Source: Georgenia_B sunbinii (GTDB lineage: Bacteria > Actinomycetota > Actinomycetes > Actinomycetales > Actinomycetaceae). Taken from it: a stretch of 64,000 nucleotides of DNA. Below are positions 1 to 10,200 of this stretch, one piece after another (position 1 is the stretch's first letter; the number at the start of each line of letters is the position of its first letter). The notes beneath the pieces were generated by a model, which had not been told where the DNA came from, ran no database searches, and worked only from the letters and a program-made list of their open reading frames with translations. The stretch lies in assembly GCF_036421855.1 (NCBI RefSeq), contig NZ_JAZGOK010000003.1; one strand, 5' to 3'. The position numbers and the translations under genes are program-made.

Positions 1-1166
1 ACATCGGTGACGTCCTCGGGGACCACCGCGAGCGCGTTGGAGCGGGCCAGCCCGGAGAGCAGCAGCGCGGCGGGAGAGCCCGACGACGTCGCCCGGTACC
101 CCTCGGCCGGGGAGCCGGTCAGCTGCACCCGGACGAACTCTCGACGTCCCGCGGGTGAGTACCAGCCCCGCGTGACGGTCGCCGGGACGGAGGCGCGGTA
201 GAGCTCGGTGTAGCCGGCCATCGACAGCACGGCGGGGCGGACGAAGACCTCGTAGGCGACCTGCGCCGCGACCGGGTCGCCGGGCAGCGCGAAGATCGGG
301 GTGCCGTCCCCGACGGTCCCCAGCCCCAGCTGTCGTCCCGGCCACATCGCGACGTTGTCGAACCGGACCGTACCGAGCGGTGCGAGAACCTCCTTGACGG
401 TGTCGTCAGCGCTGAGCCCGCCGGTGGTGATGATGAGGTCGGCGCGAACGAGCTGGTCCTCGAGCGTCTCGCTCAGCGGGCCGCGCTGGTCCGGCACCGC
501 CGCCACCCGGTAGGCGGCAGCTCCGGCGTCGGTGAGCGCGGCGGCGAGCGCGTGGCCGTTGGCGTCGAACACCTGGCCCGGCGACGCCGGCGCGCCGGGC
601 TCGACCAGCTCGTCGCCCACCGAGACGATGACGACGCGGGGCCGGGGGTGCACCGTCACCCGGCCGCGGCCGGCCGCGGCGAGCAGCGCGACCTGCCGGG
701 CGCCGACCCGCTCGCCCGCCGGCAGCACCACCTGGCCGGCCTGCAGGTCCTGGGCCCGCCGGTTGACGTTCTCACCGGCGGCGCTGGCGGTGCGGATCGC
801 GACCGCCGCCGCGCCACGGTCGGTCTGCTCCACCGGCACGACGGCGTCGGCGTCGGTCGGCATCGGTGCCCCGGACGCGATCCGTACCGCAGCGTTGCTC
901 GGCAGCCGCAGCCGCTCGGTGCTGCCGGCGCGCAGCTCGTCCAGCACCCGTATCGTCACCGGTGTGGCGGGGCTCGCCGCCCGGATGTCCGAGGCGCGCA
1001 CCGCGTAGCCGTCCAGCCCCGCGAGGTCGGCGACGGGCAGGTCGGACGGTGCGAGGACGTCCTCGGTGAGGATGCACCCGACGGCGTCGGCGAGGGCCAC
1101 CTCGAGCGGCGGCTGGGGGCCGACCGCCGCGAGGCAGGCGGCCAGATGCTCCTGGACTGACCGCAC
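1..1166 (-). CDS. moeA: Molybdopterin molybdotransferase MoeA (3' end cut by window)
   Basis: Inserts molybdate into adenylylated molybdopterin to form the molybdenum cofactor; acts in the cytoplasm. About 388 codons are present and the frame runs off the left edge, so only a few C-terminal residues are missing compared with the usual 400-420. The translation shows the N-terminal LDGYAVRASD segment, the central VSVGDELVEPG motif, then GGLSADDT and LPGDPVAA, all typical of MoeA. I chose GTG at 1166 because it begins just inside the end of galU (stop at 1172-1174), giving near-contiguous genes on the same strand. The product would serve the nitrate reductase whose genes lie near the right edge, but that link is inference. 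Identification is secure; the stop codon is not visible. Confidence 0.93.
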   Translation of the reverse strand, partial: MRSVQEHLAACLAAVGPQPPLEVALADAVGCILTEDVLAPSDLPVADLAGLDGYAVRASDIRAASPATPVTIRVLDELRAGSTERLRLPSNAAVRIASGAPMPTDADAVVPVEQTDRGAAAVAIRTASAAGENVNRRAQDLQAGQVVLPAGERVGARQVALLAAAGRGRVTVHPRPRVVIVSVGDELVEPGAPASPGQVFDANGHALAAALTDAGAAAYRVAAVPDQRGPLSETLEDQLVRADLIITTGGLSADDTVKEVLAPLGTVRFDNVAMWPGRQLGLGTVGDGTPIFALPGDPVAAQVAYEVFVRPAVLSMAGYTELYRASVPATVTRGWYSPAGRREFVRVQLTGSPAEGYRATSSGSPAALLLSGLARSNALAVVPEDVTD

Positions 1167-1171
1167 CGGGG

Positions 1172-2149
1172 TCAGTCCCGAGGCCGGGGAACGCTGCGGT
1201 CGGGGTCCGAGCTGAGCTCGAGGCGACGGCCGGCGACGAACTGCTCCAGCCAGGCGGAGAACTCCGGGCCAAGGTCCTCGCGGTCGACCGCCAGCTGCAC
1301 GACCGCCTTGAGGTAGTCGAGCTTGTCGCCGGTGTCGTAGCGCCGGCCGCGGAAGACGACGCCGTGGACCCCACCGCCGTCGGCCGCCGGCAGCTGCGCG
1401 AGGGTCTGCAGCGCGTCCGTCAGCTGGATCTCCCCACCACGCCCGGGCGGGGTGTCGGCGAGGACGTCGAAGACGGCCGGTGACAGCACGTAGCGGCCGA
1501 TGACGGCAAGGTTCGACGGCGCGTCGGCCGGGTCGGGCTTCTCGACCATGCCGACGACCTTGACGACGTCACCGTCGGCCACGCCGGACGCGCTCGCCGG
1601 CTCGACGGTCGCCGCGCCGTAGAGGCTGATCTGCTCGGGCTCGACCTCGAGCAGCGCGACGACGGACCCGCCGAGCTGCTGCTGGACGTCGATCATCGTG
1701 GCCAGCAGGTCGTCGCGGGCGTCGATGAGGTCGTCACCGAGCAGCACCGCGAACGGCTCGTCGCCGACGTGCTCACGGCCGCAGAGCACCGCGTGCCCGA
1801 GCCCGAGCGGCTTGCCCTGCCGCACACCGTGGACGTCGGCGAGCTCGGCGATCTCCCGCACCTGGGCGAGCCGGTCGGCGTCGCCCTTCGTCTCGAGCGC
1901 GACCTCGAGCGCGACGTTACGGTCGAAGTGGTCCTCGATAGCGCTCTTGCCGGCGCCGGTGACGAGGAGGACGTCCTTGATCCCGACGGCGGCGACCTCC
2001 TCGACGACGTACTGGATCGCCGGGCGGTCCACCACCGGGAGCATCTCCTTGGGGATGGCCTTGGTGGCGGGGATGAACCGGGTCCCGAGGCCCGCGACGG
2101 GGACCACGGCCTTGCGCACGCGGGCGCGCTCGCTGCTTCGCTGCTCCAT
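1172..2149 (-). CDS. galU: UTP--glucose-1-phosphate uridylyltransferase
   Basis: Makes UDP-glucose from UTP and glucose-1-phosphate for cell-envelope polysaccharides and glycolipids. The 325-residue protein is a full-length nucleotidyltransferase. It has the N-terminal signature VVPVAGLGTRFIPATKAIPK (residues ~16-35) with the nucleotide-binding glycine loop. The central VLLGDDLID stretch and a VEKP segment near residue 200 are typical of bacterial GalU. ATG at 2149 is the first in frame and precedes the signature by the normal distance. It lies head to head with the folate cyclo-ligase gene at 2259, as in many Micrococcales, so the 109-bp gap should hold divergent promoters. It runs directly into moeA downstream. 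Confidence 0.97.
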   Translation of the reverse strand: MEQRSSERARVRKAVVPVAGLGTRFIPATKAIPKEMLPVVDRPAIQYVVEEVAAVGIKDVLLVTGAGKSAIEDHFDRNVALEVALETKGDADRLAQVREIAELADVHGVRQGKPLGLGHAVLCGREHVGDEPFAVLLGDDLIDARDDLLATMIDVQQQLGGSVVALLEVEPEQISLYGAATVEPASASGVADGDVVKVVGMVEKPDPADAPSNLAVIGRYVLSPAVFDVLADTPPGRGGEIQLTDALQTLAQLPAADGGGVHGVVFRGRRYDTGDKLDYLKAVVQLAVDREDLGPEFSAWLEQFVAGRRLELSSDPDRSVPRPRD

Positions 2150-2258
2150 GACGGCAGGCTACCCGGCCGGCCCACCGCGTCGCACTCGTCCGGCCGGTGC
2201 CTGGAATCTCCGTGAGCGCCAGGCCACAAAGCGCGCGCACACCTGAAAGACTGAGGGC

Positions 2259-2912
2259 ATGTCGACGGCGATCCGCTTCCCCAGCACGACCGGACTAGAG
2301 CTCGATGATGTGAAACAGGCGCTTCGCAGCGCCGTCCGCGACTACCGGTCGAGCCGTTCGGCTCGCCAGCGGCACGAGGCGGCCGACGCGTTCGCCGAGC
2401 ACGGCGTCGAGGCGGTGGGTGACGTCAGGTGCGTTGCCGCCTACGTCTCCAACACCACCGAGCCGGATACCGGGCCGTTGCTCGACGCCCTGCACGCCCG
2501 GGGCATCACCGTCCTGCTGCCGATGCTCGGGCCGGGCCTGGCCCGCGACTGGGGTGAGTACCGCGGCAGCGCGGACCTCGACCTGCGGGCGCCGGGCCGG
2601 CCGCCGGAGCCGTCGGGGCCGCCGCTCGGCAAGGACGCCCTCGGCATGGCCGAGGCCATCATCGCGCCGGCGCTGGCGGTCGACCGCGAGGGCACCCGCC
2701 TCGGGCAGGGGGGCGGCTGGTACGACCGTGCGCTACTCACTCGCCGAGCCGACATCCCGGTGTTCGCGATGGTCCACGCGGCCGAGCTCGTCGAGGAGCA
2801 GCTGCTGCCGTGGGAGGAGCACGACGTCCGCGTCGACGCCGTCATCACCGAGGAGCGCTGGTTCCTCCTCGACCGCTCGGCGCAGCAGCTCGACGGGCGC
2901 TCCGCGGGCTGA
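2259..2912 (+). CDS. 5-formyltetrahydrofolate cyclo-ligase
   Basis: ATP-dependent conversion of 5-formyl-THF to 5,10-methenyl-THF, salvaging a stored folate. The 217-residue protein has the family hallmarks: a basic N-terminal helix (RSAVRDYRSSRSARQR), the MTEPDTGPLL-like segment (here NTTEPDTGPLL, ~residue 70), and the C-terminal nucleotide/substrate loop GQGGGWYDRAL near residue 150. Length is normal for the family. It is divergent from galU and ends 38 bp before the convergent penicillin-acylase-family gene. No regulatory element was recognised. Confidence 0.95.
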   Translation: MSTAIRFPSTTGLELDDVKQALRSAVRDYRSSRSARQRHEAADAFAEHGVEAVGDVRCVAAYVSNTTEPDTGPLLDALHARGITVLLPMLGPGLARDWGEYRGSADLDLRAPGRPPEPSGPPLGKDALGMAEAIIAPALAVDREGTRLGQGGGWYDRALLTRRADIPVFAMVHAAELVEEQLLPWEEHDVRVDAVITEERWFLLDRSAQQLDGRSAG

Positions 2913-2949
2913 CGTCGGCACCCCGTCGACCGGTGCTCGCGGCGGTCGG

Positions 2950-5631
2950 TCAGCCTGCCGGGTGCAAGGTCCTGGTGCTGCTCGTGGCGGCCTCGACCGC
3001 CGCTCGGCTGAACGGCCACGAGTAGGTCTCCCCCGCCGCCCATGCCTCGAACTGGTCGTCGTAGTGCGCAGCCGCCGGGTGGCCGGACACTCCGGTGAAG
3101 TTCACCCACACCGAGGAGTCGAGGTCGCCGAGCTCGACCACCATCCGCATCGACGGGACGGCGGTGACGGCGAAGTCGGTCCGGCCGTCCTCGCGGTCGC
3201 CGGCGTCCCACCCGGTGGCGTTGACGATGGAGGAGCCGCCGCCGACGCCGATCGGCGCGGGGTTGACGAACCACGACAGGGGCGCCGGTACGTCGCTGCC
3301 GAACACGGGGTGCTGCGGCGCGGCCACGTGCAGCCGGCCCCACTCCCAGGAGCTCGGGTCCTTGCCGAGCGTGTTCGTCAGCTCGTTGCGTGCGCTCACC
3401 AGCGCCTGGAGGAGGATCTCGTCCCGGCTCTCGACGAGGTTGATGGTCGTGCGGTCGTCCCAGAACGGGTTGGTGGGGTCGGCCATCAGCTGTGCCACGA
3501 CGGCCAGCCAGCGGCTCCCGCCGTCGGGGGCGATCGACGCCGGCAGGTCGTCGCCGAAGGTCAGCGCCAGCAGGTTCGCCCAGACCGCCGCGAAGTAGGC
3601 CGCTGCCGCGGAGTCGGCGTCCTGCCGGTAGTCGTCGTCCTGCCAGGTCGCCAGCAGGTCGACGGCCTCCTGCACGAAGTCGTCCTCGACGCGGATGTCG
3701 AGCAAGGCGGGCACCAGCATCTCCGCGAACGGGCTGGCGGTGTCGTTCATCGCCTCGTTCGCCCAGGCGGCGTCGATCGGGGTGCCGGTGTCGACCGCCG
3801 TGACGATGAGGTCGCGCAGCCGCTGCGAGCGGTAGCCGTAGTCGAAGTCGCGGGAGAGGAACGGGCCTGCGTCGCGCAGCGTGACGGCCTGGTTGGCGGC
3901 GACGATGAACCCGTCGGCCGGGTTGAGCGCGCGGGGCATGTCCGCCGGCTCGACGTAGCCCGCCCAGTCGTACCGGGAGTCCCAGCCGGGCCGCGGCCAA
4001 CGGCCGTCGGAGGGCACGGGAGCGCCGTCCACCGTGCGGCGCACCGGGATCTTGCCCGGCGCTTGGAAGCCGATATCCCCGGCAGTGGTGGCGAACACGA
4101 TGCTCTGGGCGGGGACCTCGAAGAGCGCGGCCGCTGCCGCGATGGTGTCGGCGTCCGTCGCGCGGTTGATCGCGAAGAGCGCGTCACCGGTGCGGCCGGG
4201 GGTCAGTGCGGTCCAGGACATCGCGACGGCGTAGCCGCCGAAGCCGGGCGACGGCGACCCCTCTGGCACCGGTGTGGTGTTGGCGGCGGTCGTCGTCGGC
4301 AGCACCCCGGAGACGATGGGGCCGTGGCCGGTCGACGCCACGCTCAGCGCGACGTCCTCCGCGCCGTTGACGGCGATCGTCTCGGTCCGGCGGCTGAGCG
4401 GTACGCGCTCGCCGTCGCGCAGGTAGGTGCCGTCGTCGTAGACGCGCTCGAGGTAGAAGTCGACGACGTCGGCCCCCATGTTCGTCAGCCCCCACGCGAG
4501 CTCGGCGTTGTGCCCGATGACGACGCCGGGCAGCCCGGCGAAGCCGAAGCCGGCGACGTCGAAGGTGCACAGCGTGCTCACCTCGCGGCAGTGCAGCCCG
4601 GTCTGGTGCCAGATGCCGGGGGCACTGATGCCCAGATGAGGGTCGTTGGCCAGCAGCGGAAGGCCGGAGGCGGTGTGCTCGCCGGCGACGACGAAGGAGT
4701 TCGAGCCGATGCCGTCCCCCTCGCCGAGCAGCCGGGGGGTGGCGCGCAGCGCCTCGAGAGCACTGGTCAGCGCGGCGTTGCCGATCGCGGCGGCGTCGGG
4801 CTCGACGGCGGCGGGCTCGGCGGCCGCGGCGTCGGCGGCGGGCTCGTCAGCCGCGCCGGTACCAGCGGCACCGGCCTCCGCGTCAGTTTCTGGGGCCGGC
4901 GCGGCGGCGGGTTCGCGCGACGGCGCGATGATCGGCAGGTTCTGGTCCTCCGGGAAGGCCGGGTAGAGCTCGGCCACCCGGCCCAGGTCACCGGCGAGCG
5001 GGCGCAGCGCCGCGGCGCGGCCGAGCTCCTGGTCGTTGTTGGTCGACAGGTCCCAGGCCATCGCCTTGAGCCACGCGAGCGAGTCGACCGGGGTCCACGG
5101 TTCGACCTCGGCGAGCTCGGTCACCAGCCCGAGGACGGTGTACTCCATGCCGAGCTGGCTCGCCTCGCGCGAGCCGAGGTAGGCGTTGACGCCCTCCGCG
5201 TAGGCCTCGAAGAAGCCCCGGGACTCGGCGGTCAGCAGGTCCCACTCCTGCTCGGCGACCCGACGCCAGCCGAAGGTACGGATGACGCTGTCGGCCGCCA
5301 GGGCTGCCTCGTTCTCCCCCACCAGCTCGGAGAGACGGCCGGCCGTCACGTGGCGCCGGTAATCCATCTCGAAGAACCGGTCCTGGGCGTGGACGTAGCC
5401 CTGGGCACGGAACAGGTCGGTGTCGGTGTCGGCGTAGATCTGCGGCACGCCCTGGTCGTCGCGGAGGATCTCGACCTCGCCCGACAGGATCGGCAGCGTC
5501 GAGGAGCCACCGTAGTCGGGCAGCGGGCGGCGCACGAGCACCGTGGTGAGGATCGCGCCGACCACGAGGACGACGACGAGCACTGCCGCGATGATGATGG
5601 CGAGCCGCTGCGCGAGGGAGGACACTGACAC
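2950..5631 (-). CDS. Penicillin acylase family protein (Ntn hydrolase), membrane anchored
   Basis: Amidohydrolase of the penicillin G acylase/aculeacin acylase family; the natural substrate cannot be read from sequence (acyl-homoserine lactones or other amides are possible). The 893-residue protein begins with one hydrophobic segment (~residues 10-32), so the enzyme is probably anchored outside the membrane. The alpha-chain region has DDQGVPQIYADT and AQGYVHAQDRFFEMDYRR. The autoproteolytic nucleophile is Ser310 in GIG-SNSFVVAG, followed by LLANDPHLG. Between the chains is an Ala/Glu/Pro-rich linker of about 50 residues (residues ~240-290), larger than the usual spacer. The start is one of two GTG codons (5631 or 5625). 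It is convergent with the cyclo-ligase gene. Confidence 0.92.
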   Translation of the reverse strand: MSVSSLAQRLAIIIAAVLVVVLVVGAILTTVLVRRPLPDYGGSSTLPILSGEVEILRDDQGVPQIYADTDTDLFRAQGYVHAQDRFFEMDYRRHVTAGRLSELVGENEAALAADSVIRTFGWRRVAEQEWDLLTAESRGFFEAYAEGVNAYLGSREASQLGMEYTVLGLVTELAEVEPWTPVDSLAWLKAMAWDLSTNNDQELGRAAALRPLAGDLGRVAELYPAFPEDQNLPIIAPSREPAAAPAPETDAEAGAAGTGAADEPAADAAAAEPAAVEPDAAAIGNAALTSALEALRATPRLLGEGDGIGSNSFVVAGEHTASGLPLLANDPHLGISAPGIWHQTGLHCREVSTLCTFDVAGFGFAGLPGVVIGHNAELAWGLTNMGADVVDFYLERVYDDGTYLRDGERVPLSRRTETIAVNGAEDVALSVASTGHGPIVSGVLPTTTAANTTPVPEGSPSPGFGGYAVAMSWTALTPGRTGDALFAINRATDADTIAAAAALFEVPAQSIVFATTAGDIGFQAPGKIPVRRTVDGAPVPSDGRWPRPGWDSRYDWAGYVEPADMPRALNPADGFIVAANQAVTLRDAGPFLSRDFDYGYRSQRLRDLIVTAVDTGTPIDAAWANEAMNDTASPFAEMLVPALLDIRVEDDFVQEAVDLLATWQDDDYRQDADSAAAAYFAAVWANLLALTFGDDLPASIAPDGGSRWLAVVAQLMADPTNPFWDDRTTINLVESRDEILLQALVSARNELTNTLGKDPSSWEWGRLHVAAPQHPVFGSDVPAPLSWFVNPAPIGVGGGSSIVNATGWDAGDREDGRTDFAVTAVPSMRMVVELGDLDSSVWVNFTGVSGHPAAAHYDDQFEAWAAGETYSWPFSRAAVEAATSSTRTLHPAG

Positions 5632-5694
5632 CCGGCGAGCGTATCCGCAGAAGCGGCGCGGCGCGGCGCCGCGCGCCGACGCCGCGGCTTCCGG

Positions 5695-6408
5695 TCACGG
5701 GTCCGGCGGTGGGACGACGACACGCAGCGGTGCCCATGCGTTCGCGCCGACGACGTCGCCCACCCGTTCGCGAGGCACCGCGACCAGCACGAGCGGTGCT
5801 GACGGCGCGGTCGCCAGCAGGCCGCCGTCGGCGTCACCGTGCAACGACATGACGAGGGCGGCCGGGGCGACCACCTCGGCGCCGCCGGTGGTCCCAGCGG
5901 CGTCCGCGGTGGTCGTGAGGAGGTCGACCTCGTCACCCGGCCGCAGCAGGGCGGCCATGGCGTCGTCGGCCAGCCGGACCGGGACGACGACGTGCCCCGC
6001 CGGGGCTGCCGCGGCGAGACCTGCACCCGCCAGCAGCTGACCGGTGATGGGGAGCCCGGCCGGCAGCCCGACGGCGAGCCGGCCGCCGACCACCTCGGTC
6101 GGGTCGTGCAGGGCCCGGGCGGGGGCGAGCGCCGCCGGCACCTCGACGAGCTCGACGTCGGCCGGGGCCAGCAGCGCGCCCGCCGGCAAGTCGCGAGCGA
6201 GGACGAGGACGTGGTCGGTCGCCGGTGGTGGTGGCCGCAGCTCGGTGGTCACCACGCCGCCGGCGAGCACCACAGCAGCTATCGCGAGGAGGTGGCGGTG
6301 GCGCCAGGCCCGGCGGCGCCACCGCACCGAGGCGCGCCGCGACGGCGGTCTACCGGTCCGCGGTGCGGAGCCCGTAGCCGCCACGTCGGCCGTGCCGGTG
6401 CGCGCCAT
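5695..6408 (-). CDS. SAF-domain (CpaB/RcpC-like) membrane protein
   Basis: Predicted 237-residue protein with a basic N-terminus, one transmembrane helix (LLAIAAVVLAGGVV, ~residues 40-55) and an SAF domain right after it (VLVLARDLPAGALLAPADVELVEVP). The rest resembles the Flp pilus assembly protein CpaB/RcpC, including LRPGDEVDLL near residue 145. CpaB proteins help build tight-adherence pili at the cell envelope, but no tad/flp genes are present here, so this copy is an orphan. It lies between mscL and the acylase gene on the same strand, and a strong hairpin separates it from mscL, so it probably has its own promoter. Family assignment is good; function is open. Confidence 0.8.
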   Translation of the reverse strand: MARTGTADVAATGSAPRTGRPPSRRASVRWRRRAWRHRHLLAIAAVVLAGGVVTTELRPPPPATDHVLVLARDLPAGALLAPADVELVEVPAALAPARALHDPTEVVGGRLAVGLPAGLPITGQLLAGAGLAAAAPAGHVVVPVRLADDAMAALLRPGDEVDLLTTTADAAGTTGGAEVVAPAALVMSLHGDADGGLLATAPSAPLVLVAVPRERVGDVVGANAWAPLRVVVPPPDP

Positions 6409-6463
6409 CCCTGCACCGTAGGTACGCCGAGCCGTCGGCCTAGCTGCCGCTGAGCGAGGCTGT

Positions 6464-6488
6464 GGCGGCGGCCGTCACGGCCGCCGCC
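6464..6488 (-). terminator. Strong hairpin downstream of mscL
   Basis: A 12-bp G+C-rich inverted repeat (arms 6464-6475 and 6477-6488, nearly no loop in the perfect form) lies 18 bp beyond the mscL stop. It looks like a rho-independent-type terminator without a clear U-tract, as is common in actinobacteria. Confidence 0.65.
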
Positions 6489-6505
6489 GGTGGATCATCC
6501 TCAGG

Positions 6506-6907
6506 TCAGCGGACGGGGCCCTGAGCCTTGAGGAGGTCGCGGATCTCCTGGAGGAGGGCGATGTCGTCTGCCAGCGGCTCGGGCTCGGGCTCCTTGCCAC
6601 GCGCGCGGCGCTCCTGGAACTTGTTCATCGGCATCACGAAGAGCAGGTAGACCACACCGGCGGTGATGAGGAAGACGATGATCGCGTTGATGATCGCCGC
6701 GAGGTCGATGAAGGTGTCGGGCCGGTTGGCGATCAGCTGGAAGCCGAGCCCGTCCGCCTGGGCGCCGCCGGCGGCGTTGAGCACCGGGGTGACGACGCTG
6801 GAGACGACCGTGTCGACGATCGCCGCGAAGGCAGCACCGATGACGACCGCGACCGCCAGGTCGATGACGTTTCCGCGCATGATGAAGTCTTTGAAGCCCC
6901 TGAGCAC
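6506..6907 (-). CDS. mscL: Large-conductance mechanosensitive channel MscL
   Basis: Osmotic safety valve in the cytoplasmic membrane that opens under membrane tension. The 133-residue protein starts MLRGFKDFIMRGNVIDLAVA, the classic amphipathic S1 helix and first transmembrane helix. A second transmembrane helix follows at residues ~70-95 (AIIVFLITAGVVYLLFV), then the charged C-terminal bundle segment. The start is GTG at 6907, with AGAGG about eight bases upstream. The region between the helices carries an extended periplasmic loop. It ends at a strong hairpin. Confidence 0.97.
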   Translation of the reverse strand: MLRGFKDFIMRGNVIDLAVAVVIGAAFAAIVDTVVSSVVTPVLNAAGGAQADGLGFQLIANRPDTFIDLAAIINAIIVFLITAGVVYLLFVMPMNKFQERRARGKEPEPEPLADDIALLQEIRDLLKAQGPVR

Positions 6908-6999
6908 TCCGACCGCCTCTTCTCTTGTGTGTCCGGGCGCCTGAGCGGCGCGGCGCCACAGTAGCGCACTGCTGCCAGCCGACGGTGGCGCTTCGCTGG

Positions 7000-7299
7000 C
7001 TACTCCCAGTGCGGGGGACGGTCGCGCCGGAGGCTCTCCTCGTGCGCACCGTCGTCGGGGCGGTCGCCCCAGGCGGCGTCGAGGTCCTCACCCGCCCGCT
7101 CCGGCAGCAGCTCGGGCTCGTCCGCGGCATCGGCGGTGCGCGCGGCGACCGCACCGGCCGGGGCCGGCCCGGCACCGGCCGGTGAGCTGCTCACCGGCGT
7201 GGTCAGCGGCACGTCGAACAGCGCGTCCGACGACGGCCCGAGGTTGTGCGGCGGTGCCACGTAGCGGCGCCGCCGGCGGCTGCCGGCGGGGCCGGTCAT
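7000..7299 (-). CDS. Small hypothetical protein coupled to the DUF4011 gene
   Basis: A 99-residue, low-complexity hydrophilic protein with a basic N-terminus (GSRRRRRYVAPPHN) and an acidic, Asp/Glu-rich C-terminal half ending LRRDRPPHWE. No fold or family is recognised beyond that C-terminal pattern, which looks conserved in Micrococcales (from memory, not checked). Its ATG at 7299 overlaps the stop of the large upstream gene in an ATGA, so the two are very likely translationally coupled and functionally linked. Confidence 0.7.
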   Translation of the reverse strand: MTGPAGSRRRRRYVAPPHNLGPSSDALFDVPLTTPVSSSPAGAGPAPAGAVAARTADAADEPELLPERAGEDLDAAWGDRPDDGAHEESLRRDRPPHWE

Positions 7300-10200
7300 C
7301 GGCGTCGTCGCGCCGCGACCGCCGCGAGCACGGAGTCGACGTCACTGCCGCGGCGCAGGCCCAGCTCGCGGCGCAGCAGCTCGACGAGCTCGGCGTCGTC
7401 GCGCTCGGTCCCGTCGGCGTCCAGCCAGCCAGCGAGCTCGTCGAGCTCGCCGTCGCTGTAGCCGCCGAGCGGCCGGCCGGCCTCGACCGGCGGTCGAGGA
7501 CCCCGGTCGACCGGCGGACCGGTCGCCGTGCCGCCGGCCGTCGCGCCGTCAGGCGTCGCGTCGTCAGGCGTGGCGTCGTCAGGCGTGGCGTCGTCAGTCG
7601 TGGCGTCGTCAGTCGTGGCGTCGTCAGTCGTGGCGTCGTCGTCCTCGAGCTCCAGCGGCGGCAGCGCGACGGTGCCGAGTGTGACGGGGTTCTCGGCCAG
7701 CCGCCGGGTGTCGACGACCTCGAGGACGAGGGCGAGGATCGCCTCGGCCTCACCCTGCGGGTCGGTGAAGACCGCCGTCGAGTGCGCCATGTGGACGCGC
7801 CAGCCACGGGCGACGAGCCGCTGCACCCAGTGCCGGTCGCGGCGTCGCAGGTTCGGCTCGGAGACGTAGTCGGCGTCGTCGGTCAGCACCGCGACGACAA
7901 GCTCGCCGGGCAGGTCGGGGTGGCCGATCGCCAGCGGGACCCGCACGCCACCGTCCTGGCCGTAGCGCGGGACCACGGTGAGCCCGAGGCGCCACAGCCG
8001 CTCGGCGAGGTCGACGAGCAGCGGGTCGGGATCGGCCGCCACGGAGCTCGGGCCGTCAGGCGTGGCGTCCTGCCGCGCTGCCCAGTCGATGAGGTCGGCC
8101 AGCAGCACCGGACCGGGCTGGTGCAGCCGCGTCCGGTCGATCTCGCCCGGACCGATGCAGGAGACGACGGTCAGCTGCTCACGGACCGCGTCGAGGGCGT
8201 CGACGAGGCAGGCGAGGCCGTCGGGGCCGCTGATCGCGCCGAAGTTGTGCAGCACCCTGCCGTGCGGGGTCTTGGCGTACCCCAGGCTGAGCACGATCGA
8301 GTCCCGGCGCAGGCCGGCGGCGCCGTCGGCGTCGACCACCACGAACGGCTCGGGGCGTGCCGCGTCGAAGAACTTCGCGACCGAGGGGCTGCCGAGGACG
8401 GCGGACAGGATCGCCTCGCGGACGCGGTCGGCGTGGCGAGCGTTGAGCGCGACCACCGCCAGCGAGGTGTCGGGGGTGGCTAGCGCGTGCTCGATGACGA
8501 GGTCGACCACGTGGTCCACCTCGACCTGGACGCTCTCGACGGCGTCCGCTCCCGGCGCCGGCATTCCGGAGCCGGCGATGACGTGCAGCCGCATCTGTGC
8601 CGGCGACGGCGGCGCCGGCACCGGTGCGATGACGTCGCTGTAGCCGTGCGCGGCGAGGAACCCGGCGATGGCCTCCTCCCGCTCGGCCCGGTCGGTGGGC
8701 AGCGTGAGGCTCGGCAGCAGGGGCGCGAGCGCTCCGACGATGCCGCCGGACGCCCTTCGCGAGTCCCCGACGAGCACGACCTGGCGGGCGCGGGCGATCG
8801 CCCCGACCGCCTGCTCGACCGGCAGGTGGTGGACGCCGTCGAGGATGACGAGGTCGGCACCGGGGCCGGCCGGCAGCAGCTGCGGGACGAGGACGGGCGG
8901 CACCGCCCACGCCGGGCGGATGGCGCCGACCAGCCGCGGGTGGCGTGCGTAGATCTGCCGCAGGTCCGCGCCGCTGCCCGCCGCCAGCTCGCTGTCGAGC
9001 TGGCTGGCCCCCTCGCGGTGGCTGCGCATCTCGGCCGCGAGGCGGCGCACGACGGCGCGGCGGACCGGCGCGGTGAGCGTGCTGACCTGCTCGGCGTCGA
9101 GGCGGCGGAACTCCTCGGCGAGCGCGACGAGCACGGGGCCGTCGTAGCCGGCCATCGCGGGATCGGTGCGGATCATCTCCTCGAGCACCGAGCTCCACCA
9201 GGCGAGGTCGAACTCGGCCGGCACCAGCGCCGCGGGCACCCGGCGCTCGGTGAGGTCGGCGACGAGCTCGGTCAGACCGAGGCTCTCGAGCTCGGCGAGC
9301 ACCGCGGACCGCTCGGGCATCAGCCGCAGCGCCTCGCCGTCGCCGCCGAGGGCAACCATGAGCTCGACGAGCCGGTCCAGCGGGAGGCTGAAGAGGTCGT
9401 CCTTGCCGGCACCGCTGCCGATGACCGGCTGCAGCGCGTCGAGGTCCGCGCGGACCTTGCTGGCGTGCCGTTCCATCTCGGCCATGCCGTCGGGCAGCTG
9501 CGGCCAGCCACCACTGGGGCAGTGGCGGCGCCAGATCTCACGCTGCTCCTGGACGCGGACCAGCTCGGCGTGGAGGTCGTCGACCGGCCGGCCGGGGCGC
9601 AGCAGGTCCTTGGCCTGCTTCCGGAGCCGGCGCCGGGTGCTGCCGGCCATCGTCAGGCCGTGCTCCTTGCGCCAGGCGCGGGTGCTGGTGGCGATGACCA
9701 TGTCCGCGGCGGAGCGTTCGAAGATCTGCGGCACGAAGACGTCGAGGGCGCCGCGGACGCCGTCGAGCATCCGCAGCTGCTCGAGCCAGTCCTCGACGGT
9801 GCTCGCGGTGGTGAGTCCGGTCTGCAACGCGACCCGTGCGACGTCGTCGGCGAGCCGGGGCAACGACACCTCGCCGAGCCGCTGGGTCCGCTCGAGGGCG
9901 GCGTGGGCGCTGCCGGCACTGTCGAGGCGGGCCCCGAACCACGGGGTGTCGCGCGGCCGCAGCTCGTACGCGCCGAGGCTGCCGGCGCGAAGCAGACGCT
10001 CCCGGGCGTGGTCGCGGCGCTCTGCGACGAGCGCACCGACCACCGCCGGCGCGAGCCGCACGTCGGTGCGGGGCCCTGGACGGGCCGCGGTGAGCCCGGC
10101 GAGCGCCTGCAGCGCAGCGTGCGCGGAGCAGCCCCACGGCTCACGCTCGGTGTGCAGCGCCGCCACGTACGCGGCGAGCCGCTCCCGGTTCGCCACGAGG

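Noticed and set aside
2419..5628. A 1069-residue plus-strand ORF over the cyclo-ligase and acylase genes
   Set aside because: It crosses two well-supported genes on both strands and has no recognisable domain.
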